In this document: one piece after another, positions 1-12,173 of the stretch | Layout of the letters: every line of letters starts with the position of its first letter | Position numbering within the stretch: the stretch's first letter is position 1 | Assembly: GCA_021018995.1 (NCBI GenBank) | Contig: CM037584.1 | Span: 51,774,811 to 51,838,810, forward strand | DNA: 64,000 nt | Source: Chloranthus sessilifolius | Taxonomy: Eukaryota; Streptophyta; Magnoliopsida; Chloranthales; Chloranthaceae | Direction: 5' to 3' | Notes under the pieces: generated by a model | Databases searched by the model: none | Seen by the model: only the letters and a program-made list of their open reading frames with translations | What the model was told of the DNA's origin: nothing | Made by a program: the position numbers and the translations under genes

Positions 1-180
1 TCTAAACAATCCGACGGTCGTCGAGATATTTTGATCAATTGAAACTACATTTTAGGGTCTGATACAAGAGCTTTATTTTTTAAATACGCTTGAGGTTCTT
101 TTGTTATCATTATTGATAACAATGATACTTTTGTGGGTTATTTTATTTTGCAATTAAAAAACCTTATTTAGGGTCTGATA

Positions 181-320
181 CAAGATCTCTGATGTTGAAG
201 ATTGCATCAGAGAGAAATAACTCTATTTTGCGATATATGATTGGTCTATACAAGATCTGTGATGTTGAAGTTTGCATCAAAGAGAAATAACTCTATTTTG
301 CGATATATGATTGGTCAAAC
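181..320. repeat. Two-copy 70-bp tandem repeat
   Basis: Two adjacent copies with a 70-bp period, 181-250 and 251-320, each starting CAAGATCT and containing GATGTTGAAG and GCGATATATGATTGGTC. They differ at a few bases. No coding potential is seen. The rest of 1-1226 shows nothing I recognise; short open frames around 671-1140 have no family resemblance. Confidence 0.8.
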
Positions 321-1234
321 GCCTTTAAAATAATAGTCATGTCTGCATTAAGATAATGTGATATTTTTTTCTTCTTCTGAACACTTGAGAGAACTTGAGA
401 GAGATGTTTATGATTTAAACCAAAAAAAAAATACTATTTGCCACTAGGTTAAATTCGAAGTTACAAAATGGAAGAGGCTTTTGTAGAAGAATTGTCCAAA
501 TGTCAGCAAACAAACCTCTTGCCCATACTTTGTTAGCCTCGTGCCTATAATTTATAATTCCTTGAAAACAGTTAGTTCATAAGGTAGAACTTCGCTTGCC
601 CATACTTCATAAGCCTGTTGCTCAAAATTAATAATCCATTGAAAACTGTGATATCACATAAACTAAAACGGTGAGATATTCAATAGGGTACTTTTATTTA
701 CAACCTAAGATTCTTCCTTCTCGAATCGAGTTTTATGTGCTTAAACCATTAACTTCTGTAAATCAGATGGTGAAAACCATTTTTCACCCAATCTTCCACA
801 TAATGAACCCAATCTTCCACATAATGAATGAATCTTCAACTCATGGGCCTACATCAGACTCAGATGGTCAGATTTTAATTCCACAAGGCATACATTCCAA
901 AAAGTAAATGGGATTGTGGATATCAAACATGGTTTTGAAGCACTTTTTGAGATGTGTGTCATGTCTAATCAAAATCTAGCGTCTAATGGTAGGCCCAAGA
1001 TCTCAAGATCTACCATGTGGAACAATGGAGCCAAAAATGATTTCCATCATTTGATTCAAAGTCAGGTTGAGAAGGAAAAATTTTGGATTGAAAATAAAGA
1101 CCCTTATCCAATAGACCACTTATTAATTTTTGTTTCTTAATTATGGAAATGATATCGGTGGACCTGCTGGGGCTAGGGGCTAAATTTCAAGTTCAGTCTG
1201 GTCAATTGATCCAAACCAAACTTAGACTCCCAAC

Positions 1235-2007
1235 TAGGGCTGCAACAAAGTCGAGGCAGCTCGACAGCTCGGCCAGAAAATGAGAGTTAGAGCCAGACTT
1301 TTTATTTATAGCTCGGTTGAAGTAGAATTGTGCTTGGAAAGCTCGGTTGAGTGACATTTTAATGGTGTAAGATCATTTAAACACCAAATCATTTGACAGA
1401 CATTTGGTGTTTAAATGTTGGTTAGGAGCCTTTATCCCAATGATCATTTAAAATTAGAAGTCAAATTTTGATTATGATTCAATGATTTAAATTTTACGAC
1501 CCAAAAAATACATGGTGAAGTTGTGTCAGATTTTTTTAATTTAGAAATGATCTAAACAATGCTACCTTGTTCCACGTGGCACCCAAAATATGCTTTGACT
1601 GTCATGTGGACCTCCATGTAGATGTTGAAGTACAGTGAGAGTACTCCACCTGAAGTACCTTCCCTCTTCACGGCTCATATACTGTAACACATGTTTCTCC
1701 AATCGATCCATTAAATCCCAAAAGGACTAAAGGATCAAAATAAAGATATTAGGGCTTTCATTTATTAGATTTTATTAAGTATTCATTTATTAAAAAAAAA
1801 TTTAAAGATCAAGCAAAAAAAATATTAATAAAACTTATTTAGCTCAAAGTTTGGCTCTGCTCGAGCTCGATAAAATCGAGCTAGAGCTGAGACTTTTCAG
1901 GCTCGAAGGTCCTAGTGTCAAGTTTGAGCTCGGCTCGTATAAGGTACAGTCGAGCTAGAGCTGACAAAAGCTCGGGCTCGGCTTAGCTCAGCTCGATTGC
2001 AACCCTA
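1235..2007. mobile_element. Non-autonomous hAT-type element (773 bp)
   Basis: The element begins TAGGGCTGCAAC and ends TTGCAACCCTA, so its tips are near-perfect inverted repeats. It is flanked by the perfect 8-bp direct repeat CTCCCAAC at 1227-1234 and 2008-2015. An 8-bp duplication with AGGG-type tips is the hAT signature. Both subterminal zones are rich in GAGCTCG / CTCGAGC motifs (about 1250-1350 and 1850-1995), as expected for hAT subterminal transposase-binding repeats. There is no transposase reading frame. A truncated MITE copy (about 1445-1665) lies inside it. Confidence 0.85.
1445..1665. mobile_element. Truncated MITE, family M1 copy A
   Basis: This stretch matches the right half of the element at 5617-5992: it shares AAGTCAAATTTTGA, the AAAAATACATGGTG block, GATCTAAACAATGCTACCTTG and ATGTGGACCTCCATGT. 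The left half is missing. It is nested in the hAT element 1235-2007. By eye alignment only. Confidence 0.6.
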
Positions 2008-2112
2008 CTCCCAACCATATGACATACAAGCGAGGCCCAACAATACGGTAGACAAAGTGAGGCCATTTGCACCATATTGGATCTCTATATGGTGCAAATT
2101 CTGTAAGTGAAG

Positions 2113-5100
2113 TGTCACGACTCATAATTCTATCCGATCTAAAGGGTCTAGAATTCCTTGTTATGACACCGCACGCTTGTTAAGGCGATAAGCGGACATA
2201 CTTACAATCCATAACTCAACTTAGAAAATGAGATCGAGGCATTTAAACAATAATTTATAATAAATTACTCATAAATAAAAGGAAAAAACGTAGCTGACAA
2301 TTAAGTAATTTCCTAACCACACATCTAAGATCAAATAAATAAATATATAAACTAAGGTTTCATGTTGGGTAAAATCATCTCATACATAACCCATAAGATG
2401 TACGAAAATGCAAAATCAACTAATAACATGTCTCTCAATGAAAAATAAATATGTAGAAACTCTCATGACTCATAAGTCAGATCTGCTCCCTCATGCAAAT
2501 GATAGCCGACGTTCTCATCCTCATAAGCCGCCTCGGATACAGATGCATCTACGTCCTCAATAGTAGAATAATCTATGTTCTCTCACCTGTAACTGTTAGG
2601 TTTTGTGGGGTGAGTTTACTCAGTCACGTAAACTCAGTGGGTTGCACAATCGATCCACCATAACTTACTCAAGTGATCGTGTGTGCAATCACTTGAGTTG
2701 CGGTGACTTATAAAACTAAACATTTTTACATGATTACAAAAATATTCATGACCTCATAACATATCATATTAAAATTGAAAGACTACATTGTAGCAGGAAA
2801 TATATATAATGCATTCCTTTCTTATTTCTTTTCTTATCTATCTTCTCAACTTATCTTACGTGGCATATCTTAATTTTATCATTATTCCATACGCCTACAC
2901 AACGTACTTCGTATCTCACTTATTTACGTAAACGATCAGTGTTAGGGCCACTGTTCTAGCCTACCACGCAAGGTCCACGTGTATATAATCAGCTAACCTT
3001 TTCATCGTATCATAAACCACCATTCACTCCGATGAGGTTGCGCGCATCAGTACAACAAATTCCCTTAAGTTCAAACCTCTAGTGTCCTCTTAGTTCGAGA
3101 CAAAGTTAGCATATCATCCTTAAGACCTGTCTTGGCTGTAAATGTTGAACCCTTACGGTGGCTCGTAAGACATGACACGTATAGAAATTAATTCATGTTC
3201 AGCTGACCTTCACATCATATCTTATCATATCATTGTTCGGTTCTGGGCTTAGGTATCCGTCTCGATTTCATTATTAACATGAACTTAAGTCTCCACTTTC
3301 TTATCGTGCGTACGTAACGTTCATATAGCTTATTAGATTCTTAGATTAAAACGAGTCATAGTGAGATAGACTTTACAAACCATGCCTCCCGAGGGATGAG
3401 TTTCGTAATAACCTGGATGTACTTCGTGTGGCAGCCCATACTCCCATAGAGATATTAGGTTCATACATGAATGCCTACATATCAAGTTTTATGTGATCGT
3501 AAAAAGAATTCCACCATGGCGAAGACATATGTCATGTGTTATATCTTATTCCTTAACTTATCATGCATATGACCTATTGTATTTTCTACATGATGAAGTC
3601 ATATGATAAAGATGAAACATATCACAGAAAGTGAAACTATTGCATGCACCCTAAGCATTGTGTATTCATAATGAAATTAATATGGTGCATAAAACATAGA
3701 GTATTGTGTAAAATTGAAGCATAAGAAATATTTAATTAATAAAAGAAAAGACATGTGAATAATCCGTATTAACGATTTGAAGGTTTGTCGTTTGTAGATA
3801 GTTTTAAAGATTAGGTATCATGATTCAAGAATAACCTTGAGATATATGCTATGAAGTAACGACGAGTTAATTTAATCAGATAGATCATTTCGATATGATG
3901 AAGATGGGTTACTTATGTGTGTAATTCTGATGAGAATCACACCCTATATGGCCTAATTAAGGATAGACCATTGAATCTAATTTTTCCAGATTTTGGGGCC
4001 AAAGACATCGAATTTTGATCGATCTAATCCTACCGATATTATCACTGGAATGGTTGTTGGAGAGCTATCAATCTCGATTGGTCGAAGTCTCATCTCAACT
4101 TGTTGAGATTCCCGAAGAAAAATAGAAACCCAGTCAATCTCATCTTAACCTATCGAAATTTCTGAAGAAAACAGAAGAAGACATAAAAAAAAACTAAACA
4201 AAACTCGACTGGTTGAATTTTCATCTCGACTGGTCGAGTTTCCTGAAGGAACAAAGGTATAGTCAATCTCCTCCGATCGAGTTATGATTTGGACTTGTTG
4301 AGGTTTCTAAAGAAAACGAAAGAGTCAATTTCGACTAGTCGAAACTGGATTTCAACCAGTCGAGATTACCAAAACAGAGGACGAAAAGTCCTTATACAAA
4401 ATCGACTAGTCAAGTTTGTAACTTGACCCGTCGAGTTTTATAGATTAGATAAATCTCGACCAATCGAATTTAAATCTCGACCGGTCGAGTTTCGTATTTC
4501 AGGCACACGTCAAGTTTCCAACCGCAGTTTGATATTTTCTTCTTTCTCGATTTTTATTAGGGTTGATTTAGGGTTTCATTTTTGAAATGAATTAAATAAC
4601 TTAAGATAGATTGAGAGGCGCCCACTTGTTGAAGTGTGAACAGTGGTTCTGTGATAGTTCGGGTTGACGTGGATTAATGGTCGGAGCGTCGGTTTGCTCG
4701 AGTCTTCTCGCAAGTAAGCTTCCCTTACGACAGAATCTGTTATAGCGGTGAGGAGCCTCGTTGGGGGATGATTGAAAAGGAGGCTCGGATTGCCGATATA
4801 ATGGTGGTCCGAACTCGTGGTATTGCTCAGGCGTGGATCTCATTTAAGCATGAGATGGTGATGTAAGGTCTGCGTTTTTGTAGAGAAAAGAGAACAAGAG
4901 AGATGGATGCAAGAGGGGATGAGGTAGAAAATTTTATTTTTCTCTAAATTTTCTATTTATATAAAAGAGGTGGGTAGAGAAAGAGTTCAATTGGGCAAGT
5001 TGACTTGCCAATAGTGTAAAGGACTCTAATTAATTTTCAATCAATCTCATGAATGGTGGGATTTAATTATCCTAGTTGCTTAAGGCGATAGGTCTCTTAC

Positions 5101-5259
5101 GATTTGATTACCATCTTTAGTATAAATAGGATCTTATTTTAGAAATTTTTTTATTTTAATTGTGTGGAATATAATAAAATATGGGCACATGCACTGAACT
5201 TGGTGCTTCACTCATCTATTATCATCGAAAAGGATAAATAATGGACCTGGGTCATAACA
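2113..5259 (-). mobile_element. Solo LTR of a Ty3/gypsy element, reverse orientation
   Basis: Read on the minus strand the element begins TGTTATGACCCAGG (at 5259) and ends GTCGTGACA (at 2113). It is flanked by the perfect 5-bp duplication TGAAG at 2108-2112 and 5260-5264, so it is a complete solo LTR of 3147 bp. Its last ~1.4 kb (2113-3530) aligns by eye, reversed, with the LTRs of the gypsy element at 7647-18146: shared blocks include the step near GTCCGCTTATCGCCTTAAC, the GGTGAGTTTACTCAGTC block and the CTTACGGTGGCTCGTAAG block. The TGT(T/A)A...ACCC start also matches. The middle differs, so it is a sister family. A TATATAAATAG box on the minus strand (about 4955-4965), followed by a CT-rich stretch, marks the likely LTR promoter. 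No internal genes remain. Confidence 0.9.
4070..4492. repeat. Array of TCGACnnGTCGA-type palindromes in the solo LTR
   Basis: About eleven copies of a 12-bp palindromic word (TCGACTGGTCGA, TCGACTAGTCGA, TCGACCGGTCGA, TCAACTTGTTGA and close variants) separated by 10-40 bp of AT-rich spacer, often with the tail CCTGAAG/TCTGAAGAAAA. They lie downstream of the minus-strand LTR promoter, in the likely R-U5 part. Function unknown. Confidence 0.75.
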
Positions 5260-5264
5260 TGAAG

Positions 5265-5616
5265 TGATTCTTTGTTGTTGAGCTGCAAACTGGTATCGGT
5301 TGACCCTGAGAACATGGGTGTACCAATCCTACCCTCAACCTTATGTTCAAATCATACGTAAAGAATCCTGCGGAGCATAGGAGGTATTGGTTGGTTGGAT
5401 GACCTCACCTGATCACGAGCTACCCTCAACTTGAAACCAAACTCGATTCTTTAAGGCATAGACAAAAACAACACGTTTTCTCGAAAAATAAGTTTAAAAA
5501 ATGTCATTTCTGAAAAATTCCAGGTTTTCCTCCGCAAAAAAGAATAAATCTTAAATGCTTTGATTCGAAAAGTAATTTTAGCGGTTAAAGCTCATTTGAT
5601 ATATATATATTGGAAA
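5265..5616. other. Unassigned spacer
   Basis: No gene, repeat boundary or coding potential recognised between the solo LTR and the next MITE. Confidence 0.5.
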
Positions 5617-5992
5617 GGTGTAGATACTCCAGGTGGAGTATGCTGATCGTGCTCCAATATTCACATGGAGGTCCACGTCACCATACAAATATTGGTTTGG
5701 TGTCACATGGAGCTTCATTGAGTTGTATAGTTGTATTGATCAATTTTTTCTACAAAATGAATTCAAAATTGAGTTTTAAAAGTAAAAGTCAAATTTTGAC
5801 TATGAGTCAAGGATCTAAATTTTATAACCTAAAAAATACATGGTGGAGATATTTTAGATTTTTCTTTTCATAACTGATCTAAACAAAGCTACCTTGCTCC
5901 ACCTAGCATCCAAAATATGCTTTGACTGCTACGTGGACCTCCATGTGGATGTTGGAATATCGTGAATGTATTATACTGCAGTACCGTCTCAG
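5617..5992. mobile_element. MITE, family M1 copy B
   Basis: Inverted ends are visible: the left end has TGCTCCAATATTCACATGG and AGGTCCACGT, the right end ACGTGGACCTCCATGTGGAT then GTTGGAATATCGTG. The interior has the shared AAAAATACATGGTGGAGAT and TGATCTAAACA blocks that recur near 1.5, 60.3 and 63.2 kb. Non-coding. The target duplication was not resolved, so the outer limits are approximate. Confidence 0.65.
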
Positions 5993-6179
5993 GTCCCTAT
6001 ATATACAATATTTTAAATTTTTTGAAATTTCTCCCTTTTTTTGCTGAAAATTACTACTTTTTCGTATATTTTTAGAGCCGTTTTATTCCCGTGCATAGAC
6101 TTCATCACTATGGCTTTAGGCGTCAATTTGAACAAACCCGATGTGACTCGAGGATTTGTTAATTGGGTAGAGTCTAGGG

Positions 6180-6475
6180 CTGTCAATGGGTCAGGCCTAT
6201 TACTTGACCCATCCGTTCCTTCTTTTGAACCGATTCGAGCATACAAATTTGAACCGACCCAATAGCTATGTATATCTAGTGGGGGTGAAAATGGGTCAGG
6301 TTGGGAGCGAATCAGACCCTATTCACTTGGAATCGGGTCGGGTCCAAATAAAAATTTTAGATCCTTTTCAAAATTGGGTACAGGTTTGGTTCAGGGTAGA
6401 CCCGGACCTGACCCATTGAAGATTGGTTCGGGTCTAGGTTGGGGTTTGGATGCGAGTCGGGGCATATTTATTAAT
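6180..6475. repeat. Degenerate GGGTC-rich repeat, possibly hAT-derived
   Basis: The segment is rich in GGGTCAGG, GGGTCGGGTC, TTGACCC and GACCCG, starting after AGGGCTGTCAATGGGTC and containing GGGGGTGAAAATGGGTC. Such words are common in short plant hAT derivatives, but no clean ends or duplication were found. The surrounding 5993-6690 holds nothing else I recognise. Confidence 0.35.
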
Positions 6476-6689
6476 TTGTATTACTTCCACATAGCTTGTA
6501 AAAACTAATACAAATATTAATTAATTAGTTTACCTACTAGATGAATGGTTAAAATATTAAACATGCTAATCCAATGACTCATGTAAGAGGAACGCTATGT
6601 TGAAAATTTTAGAATTTAGGCTGGAATCACTAGATCAAATATGTATATTTAAAAGACTGGAATCCCCAATTAGAAAAGTGCAACATAGT

Positions 6690-7641
6690 ACAAAAAAAAA
6701 AGGCCAGCCAAATGTGCAAGGAGCTCATTGGGAAGGTGCCACTCACAAACACTCAAAAACCAAAGACTAGATGGGAGAGAAGCCAAGCTACAAAAGCATC
6801 CCAAAAAACAACCACCCGTCCCCCCAAAATACCGAGCTCCAATTCCTCAGGCAATCTGAGATGGGGTGGGAGATAGCCAAGGAGCTTAAGGCTCTTAAGT
6901 CTTAGCCGATAGAAGAGTCTTAATATTAATTCTGTGTACCACCTCAGAGCTTGAGCTAAACAAACTCTTAAGATTTCTCTTTCCAGATCACACAGAGAGT
7001 AGCAAAAATAATAAGAGCCCAGCATTCGGTCTCCCTCACACTCGAACCACCATAAGCCCAGGCTCCAAGCAGCGTACTGAGCGATTGGGGCATAACCCAC
7101 AGCCCACCAAACCAGCAAAACATTTGGTTCCAAACATCAGAGTGATAGATAGTCCCACATCACCTGTGGTATCCATGGCTTTGGGCTATATGAACCTGGG
7201 GCAGCCCTTCTCCTTACAAGCCGGTTTTGTGAGGTCGAGTTAGGCCCATGAAACTCTACAGAGAAGGGAGAGTGGATGAAAAGGTGGCCACTATCTTCAA
7301 CATCCTAATAACACAGAGAGCATCTGTTAGCATGGTGAAATCCATCATCAAAATTTTATCGAGAACTACCAGCCAAGCAAAGGAGACAGCTTTGATGGGG
7401 GCGATTTCCAAATCCATAACCAAGGGAGTTCATTCCTCATTACTGAAATATTACAAATGACGAGAAACCTCAAGATTCCAAGTGATGGCATCAAAATTTC
7501 TCAAACTAGCTGCCTATCTGATTCTGATAATTGTCAACTGCAAGCTTGTAGATTAAATTGAATTTCCTTGAGAGAGGTTCCGAGCCAATCCAGAGATCAT
7601 GCCAAAAAGAAGTAGAAGCTCCATATCTATTGGAATGGACG
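6690..7641 (-). pseudogene. LINE (L1 type) ORF2 3' part, degraded
   Basis: On the minus strand, 7460-7641 reads TSFWHDLWIGSEPLSRKF, the FW-D-W-G-PL signature found after the reverse transcriptase in plant L1 elements. Further along comes a decayed zf-RVT-like stretch. Stops and frame changes are frequent. This is the downstream half of the LINE whose reverse transcriptase lies at 18152-20590; the gypsy element 7647-18146 separates them and its CACCC duplication marks the junction. A 116-bp TRIM LTR at 7143-7258 interrupts this half too. The 3' end of the LINE (towards 6690) is not defined, and no poly(A) tail was seen. Confidence 0.6.
7143..7258 (+). mobile_element. TRIM-type solo LTR (116 bp)
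   Basis: It starts TGATAGATAGTCCCACATC and ends with a block reading GAGGTCGAGTTAGGCCC, the recognisable start and end of a widespread short plant LTR of the TRIM class. The 5-bp direct repeat CAGAG flanks it at 7138-7142 and 7259-7263. The terminal CA is mutated to TA. It is inserted in the LINE remnant: LINE-like coding resumes on both sides. Confidence 0.6.
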
Positions 7642-7646
7642 CACCC

Positions 7647-10606
7647 TGTAATAATCCAGATTTTTTAATTTTATTTAACGATATTAGATGATGTACCACA
7701 AAGTGCGTAGTACTAACGCTCTATACCGGAATCTACCCACTTTAGAAATAGTCTAAATTTTTTTATATCAATATTAGACTCACTACGAAGTACTTGCCAA
7801 TACGATTCCAACGATATATAATTTGTCGATCTTCGATAAGAATATAAAAAGTTACGCCCGTTTGAAGAGTGAAACAGGTTAAAAGGCATAACTGTAATTT
7901 CGGGAGAGAATCACTATTTACCCTTATGCTTACACAAAGCACTAGAACAAAACCTCTTCTCAAGTTTTTCAAGTCACGTATGAATTCTACTTGCGTGGAA
8001 AAACTACAATTTTATTTAATCTTGTAAAGTTAACCTAGAAAGAAAGCTAAAAATATATTTACTTATTCTCTCAGTTATCTCTCTCTATTCTCTCTTCTCT
8101 GCAAAAGCTCCGACAGTATCATCTTTCATAATTCCTCGTCGGATCTCCATTGATTTTTCGATCTTATCAGAGAATCTTCTACCATTAAAGTTTCTCATCG
8201 CCGCGACCGATCTATCATAAGAAATGAATTCTCGCGAAAAGACTCGGGCATATCGTCCCTCGAATCCGATCTCCATCAACCCAAATCATCGTAGGATTCG
8301 AATCACGCTTTAACAGGTGGGTGCCTCTAAATCCATCTTAAATTATTCAATTTTTTCTTAAAAAGAAAATCCTAAATTTTCCTTAAATTTTGATAAATTT
8401 CAGGTTTTAAAAACATAGAAATTAGGCCCAAAATCGATAGGATTGTTTTTCCCAGATTTTCGTGAAATTCGGTCAAACTCTTCAACAGACACAGCCTCGA
8501 TATTTTGGCCATAACTTTTTACTCTGAACTCGGATTGACGTGATTCTTACGGCATTAGAAAGAAGACAACGAGATCTACAACTTTGTCTAAAATAATAAT
8601 TTCACGAATTTAATGTTTTTAAGGTCACAATTGAGCTGCAAGTCGAGATACGTTTTAGATGATCCAAGGTGCACGGGTTTGACATTATTTTTTAAACTTT
8701 TGGGCTACTTTATGCTCAGCTTATCTCCAGACTTATAAATCACTAAAATTATATAAAAATATTAAATAGCTTATATCGAATAAAAATCTATAAGTTTAAG
8801 AGGTCAAATATTAACGTTTTTCATTACCTACCATTCTATTACCTCTTTTAAGCCTCATACAATCCTTGAATGGACACATGTGCTCCTTTAGAATTTTAAA
8901 ATATGTCGGATCGCTATATCAGTCAATCATCAAATTTCATGAATACAATTAACCTTAATGAAGTATATTTTCAACTCTATTACAAAATAATTGTAGTTAA
9001 ATATTTATTATTTTTTGTTTTACTTTAATATTTCGTATGTCATGCTTTTTATTAATTTTCTTCAAAAATATGAAATGCTTAAGGTTTATGTTATAGTTCA
9101 TTCTTATATATGTTCACCATTATCATATGACATTCATTATATAAAAAATTACGATAGGGCATACGCATATAAGTTAAGAATAAGATATGACATATGACAT
9201 AAGCCTTCGTCACGGTGGGATTTCCTTTCACGGTCACGTGAAACTTGGAATGTAGGCATCCATGTACGGATGCAATCCCTCTATGATAGTATGGGATACC
9301 ACACAAAGTACAACTAGGTTACTACGGAACCCGTCCCTTGGAAAACGTGGTTTAGTGAAGCCTATCGTACCGTGGCTCATTCTAACAAAGTTTAAGAAAA
9401 AAATGAGAAAAACAATATGTTAAGACATACGCATGTTAAAAAAGTGGGGACTTAAGCCCACTCAAATATGAAATCGGGGCGGGGACCTAAGCCCAGAACT
9501 GAATAATATTATAATATGTTAAGATACGCTGTGAAGGCCAGCTAAATATGAATTAAGTTTCTACACGTGCCATACCTTACGAGCCACCGTAAGGGCCTAA
9601 CGTTTGCAGCCAAGACGAATCTTAAGGACATTATAGCCTTGTCTTGAACTAAGGGGACATCGTAGTTACTATGCCAGCAACCTCATCTGGCTGGATGGTG
9701 GTTTATGTTATGATATAGAGGTTAGGTGATTGTCTACACGTTATCCTCGCGTGATAGGCTCGAGCAGCGATCCTGGCACAGATCGTTTAAATAAGATAAG
9801 ATGCGAAGTACGTTGTATAGGCGTATGGAGAAATTAATAAGACTTACGATATGTCGCGTATGCTAAGTTGATGCGACAAATAGGAAAAGAGATAAGAAAA
9901 TTAGAAGCATCATGTACCCTTCATGTTATAATATGCTTTTCAGTTGGATTATGATATATTATAAGTTATGGATAATTTAGTCATTTTAATTAAATGCTAA
10001 TTTTAGTTTCAAAATACACTGCAACTCAAGCAATTGCATACACGATCACCTGGGTAATTTATGGTGGATCGATTGTGCAACCCACTGAGTTTACGCGACT
10101 GAGGAAACTCACCCCCCTCCCAAAATCTAACAGTTTCAAGTAAAGATTCTGCTTATCCCTTTTTTGATGATACGGAAGCTGTTGATCCGGAGATGACTCA
10201 CATAAACGAGGACGTCGGCTACCACTTAGATGAGATTATAGAACCAGCAGACTTTTACCAACTTTGAGAACCTTTTACTCTAGTTTTTCTTTTATTTCTT
10301 GAGAGGCATATTTTATCCTTGATATATTTTTGTATGTTTACGTTCAGGATCATTTTACCTTATGTGAAACTGGTTTAATTTTTATCCTAGATTCATGATT
10401 AGGATTAAGTACATTATTATTGTTTACGTTTTTCATTATTAATTTATGAGTCATTTATCGTTTAATACTATCGTAAATGCCTCAATCCATATGCTAAGTC
10501 AATTTATAGATTATGTGTATGTCCGCTTATTGCCTTAACCAACATGCAGTGTCATAACACGGAATTCTAAGCCCTCGATATCGGGTAAGGATTCTGGGTC
10601 GTGATA
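7647..10606 (+). repeat. 5' LTR of the gypsy element
   Basis: Begins TGTAATAATCCAG and ends GTCGTGATA, where the last CA has become TA. It matches 15183-18146 along its whole length, including the blocks CTCTCTCTATTCTCTCTTC, GGTGGGATTTCCTTTCACGG and CTCGATATCGGGTAAGG. Short open frames inside it (for example near 8085 and 9091) recur in the other LTR and are not genes. Confidence 0.92.
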
Positions 10607-10610
10607 GAGA

Positions 10611-10623
10611 TGATATCAAAGCC
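10611..10623 (+). promoter_or_regulatory. Primer-binding site, initiator tRNA-Met
   Basis: TGATATCAAAGCC lies four bases after the 5' LTR and matches the plant initiator-methionine site TGGTATCAGAGCC at 11 of 13 positions. It would prime minus-strand DNA synthesis. The two mismatches suggest decay. Confidence 0.75.
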
Positions 10624-11189
10624 TAGGCTTTACTTTCTCGAGGACTGTGTGGCTCATGTAAGTACGCTATGGTGATGATGTAATAATGATTTTAATAGAC
10701 CCTAAGCTTTAGATCTTTTATGGACTGAAGGATTTTAAGAAAGTGTGATGATCAATGGCATAAGATTTGAAGGTTCAATTAAGGATTTAAAGATCTGTTT
10801 GATGAAAACTTATATGAGCTAGGAGCATGTGAGACAAATTGAGAAGAATCTTTGAAGATTGAGGAGCAATTAGAAGAAATATTTTTAGCGTATTGGGGAA
10901 TAATTAGAACAGCTAAATCCTGATTGGTTTGATGGTTTAAATATTCATTATAGGTTGAGATGTTGACTATAAAAATAACTTATTAGAAGTGAGTTCAGAT
11001 GGAGGAATAAATTATTATCATCAACCTTAGATTTATTGAATTACTTTATGGTCAACGAGATATAATAATGATGATAGCCTACGACGGAGTGTTAGAAGTA
11101 ATTGAAGTTGAGAAGTGATTTTATGTTTCGAATAAATTATTTAAGAGACTACGAGAATTTGATTTTTGAAAATTTAAGGATTATAAAGA
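10624..11189 (+). other. Gypsy leader, gag not recognisable
   Basis: AT-rich sequence between the primer-binding site and the first reverse-transcriptase codons. No gag, zinc knuckle or protease motif is visible, so a deletion of several kilobases joined the leader to mid reverse transcriptase. Confidence 0.55.
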
Positions 11190-12173
11190 GTGGAAGAACA
11201 TGAGGAACACCTTCGTCTCGCACTTCAGACACTCCGAGATCATCAGTTGTATGCCAAACTCAGTAAGTGTGAGTTTTGGCTTAAACAAGCGGCATTCCTT
11301 GGCCACGTAGTATCAACAGAAAGAGTGACCGTTGATCCTTCTAAGATCGAAGCAGTTACAGAATGGAATGCACCGACGAGTGTCACCGAAGTTAGGAGTT
11401 TCCTCGGATTGACAGGTTACTACCGTCGCTTTGTTGAAGGATTTTCACGCATTGCTCTACTGCTCACTTGCCTCACACGGAAGAATGTTAAATTTGTGTG
11501 GACCGATGAATGTGAAGCAAGTTTTCTAGAATTGAAGAAGAGACTTACTACACCAATCCTTACCCTACCTTCTACTTCAAGCGCTAGTGACTTTAAAATA
11601 TTCACGGATGCATCTCGCCAGGGACTTGGTTGTGTGTTTGAATAAAGTAAAAAAGTTGTCACTTATAGGGCAAGATAGCTCAAACCTCATGAAAAGAACT
11701 ATCCGGTTCATGACTTGGAACTGGCTGTAGTCATCTTCGCCCTTAAACTATGGCGACACTATCTCTACAGCGAGACGTTCAAGATTTATACGGATCACAA
11801 AAGTCTCAAGTACCTCTTCTCACAAAAGGACTTGAATTTGAGACAATGTAGATGGATGAAATACATGAAAGATTATAACTGTTCCATAAATTACCACCCT
11901 GCGAAAGCAAATGTCGTCACTGATGCACTCAGTAGGAAATCTTTGGCACTGTTAGCCAGATTAAAAACTCGGAAGCCCTTTGATGAACTCGCCAATGAAG
12001 ACATTTACCTCCAAGAAATCGATGATAGTGTATATATTTGGCACGAATTGTGATGAGTCCGTTCATTTTGGATAAAATCAGGGAAATACAGCGTACGGAC
12101 CCAGAGATCCTCAAGATCAACGAAACCATAGGATCAAAACTGGATTTTAGCCTAAGGACGGATGGGATGTTAC

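Noticed and set aside
4601..4843. 80-codon minus-strand frame
   Set aside because: Lies wholly in the transcribed part of the solo LTR and has no recognisable motif.
6753..7133. 126-codon minus-strand frame as an independent gene
   Set aside because: It lies in the LINE 3' region next to the FWHDLW-containing segment; no separate domain is seen.
8085..8279. 64-codon minus-strand frame repeated at 15635-15829
   Set aside because: The two copies are the same place in the two LTRs; conservation is due to LTR duplication, not coding selection.
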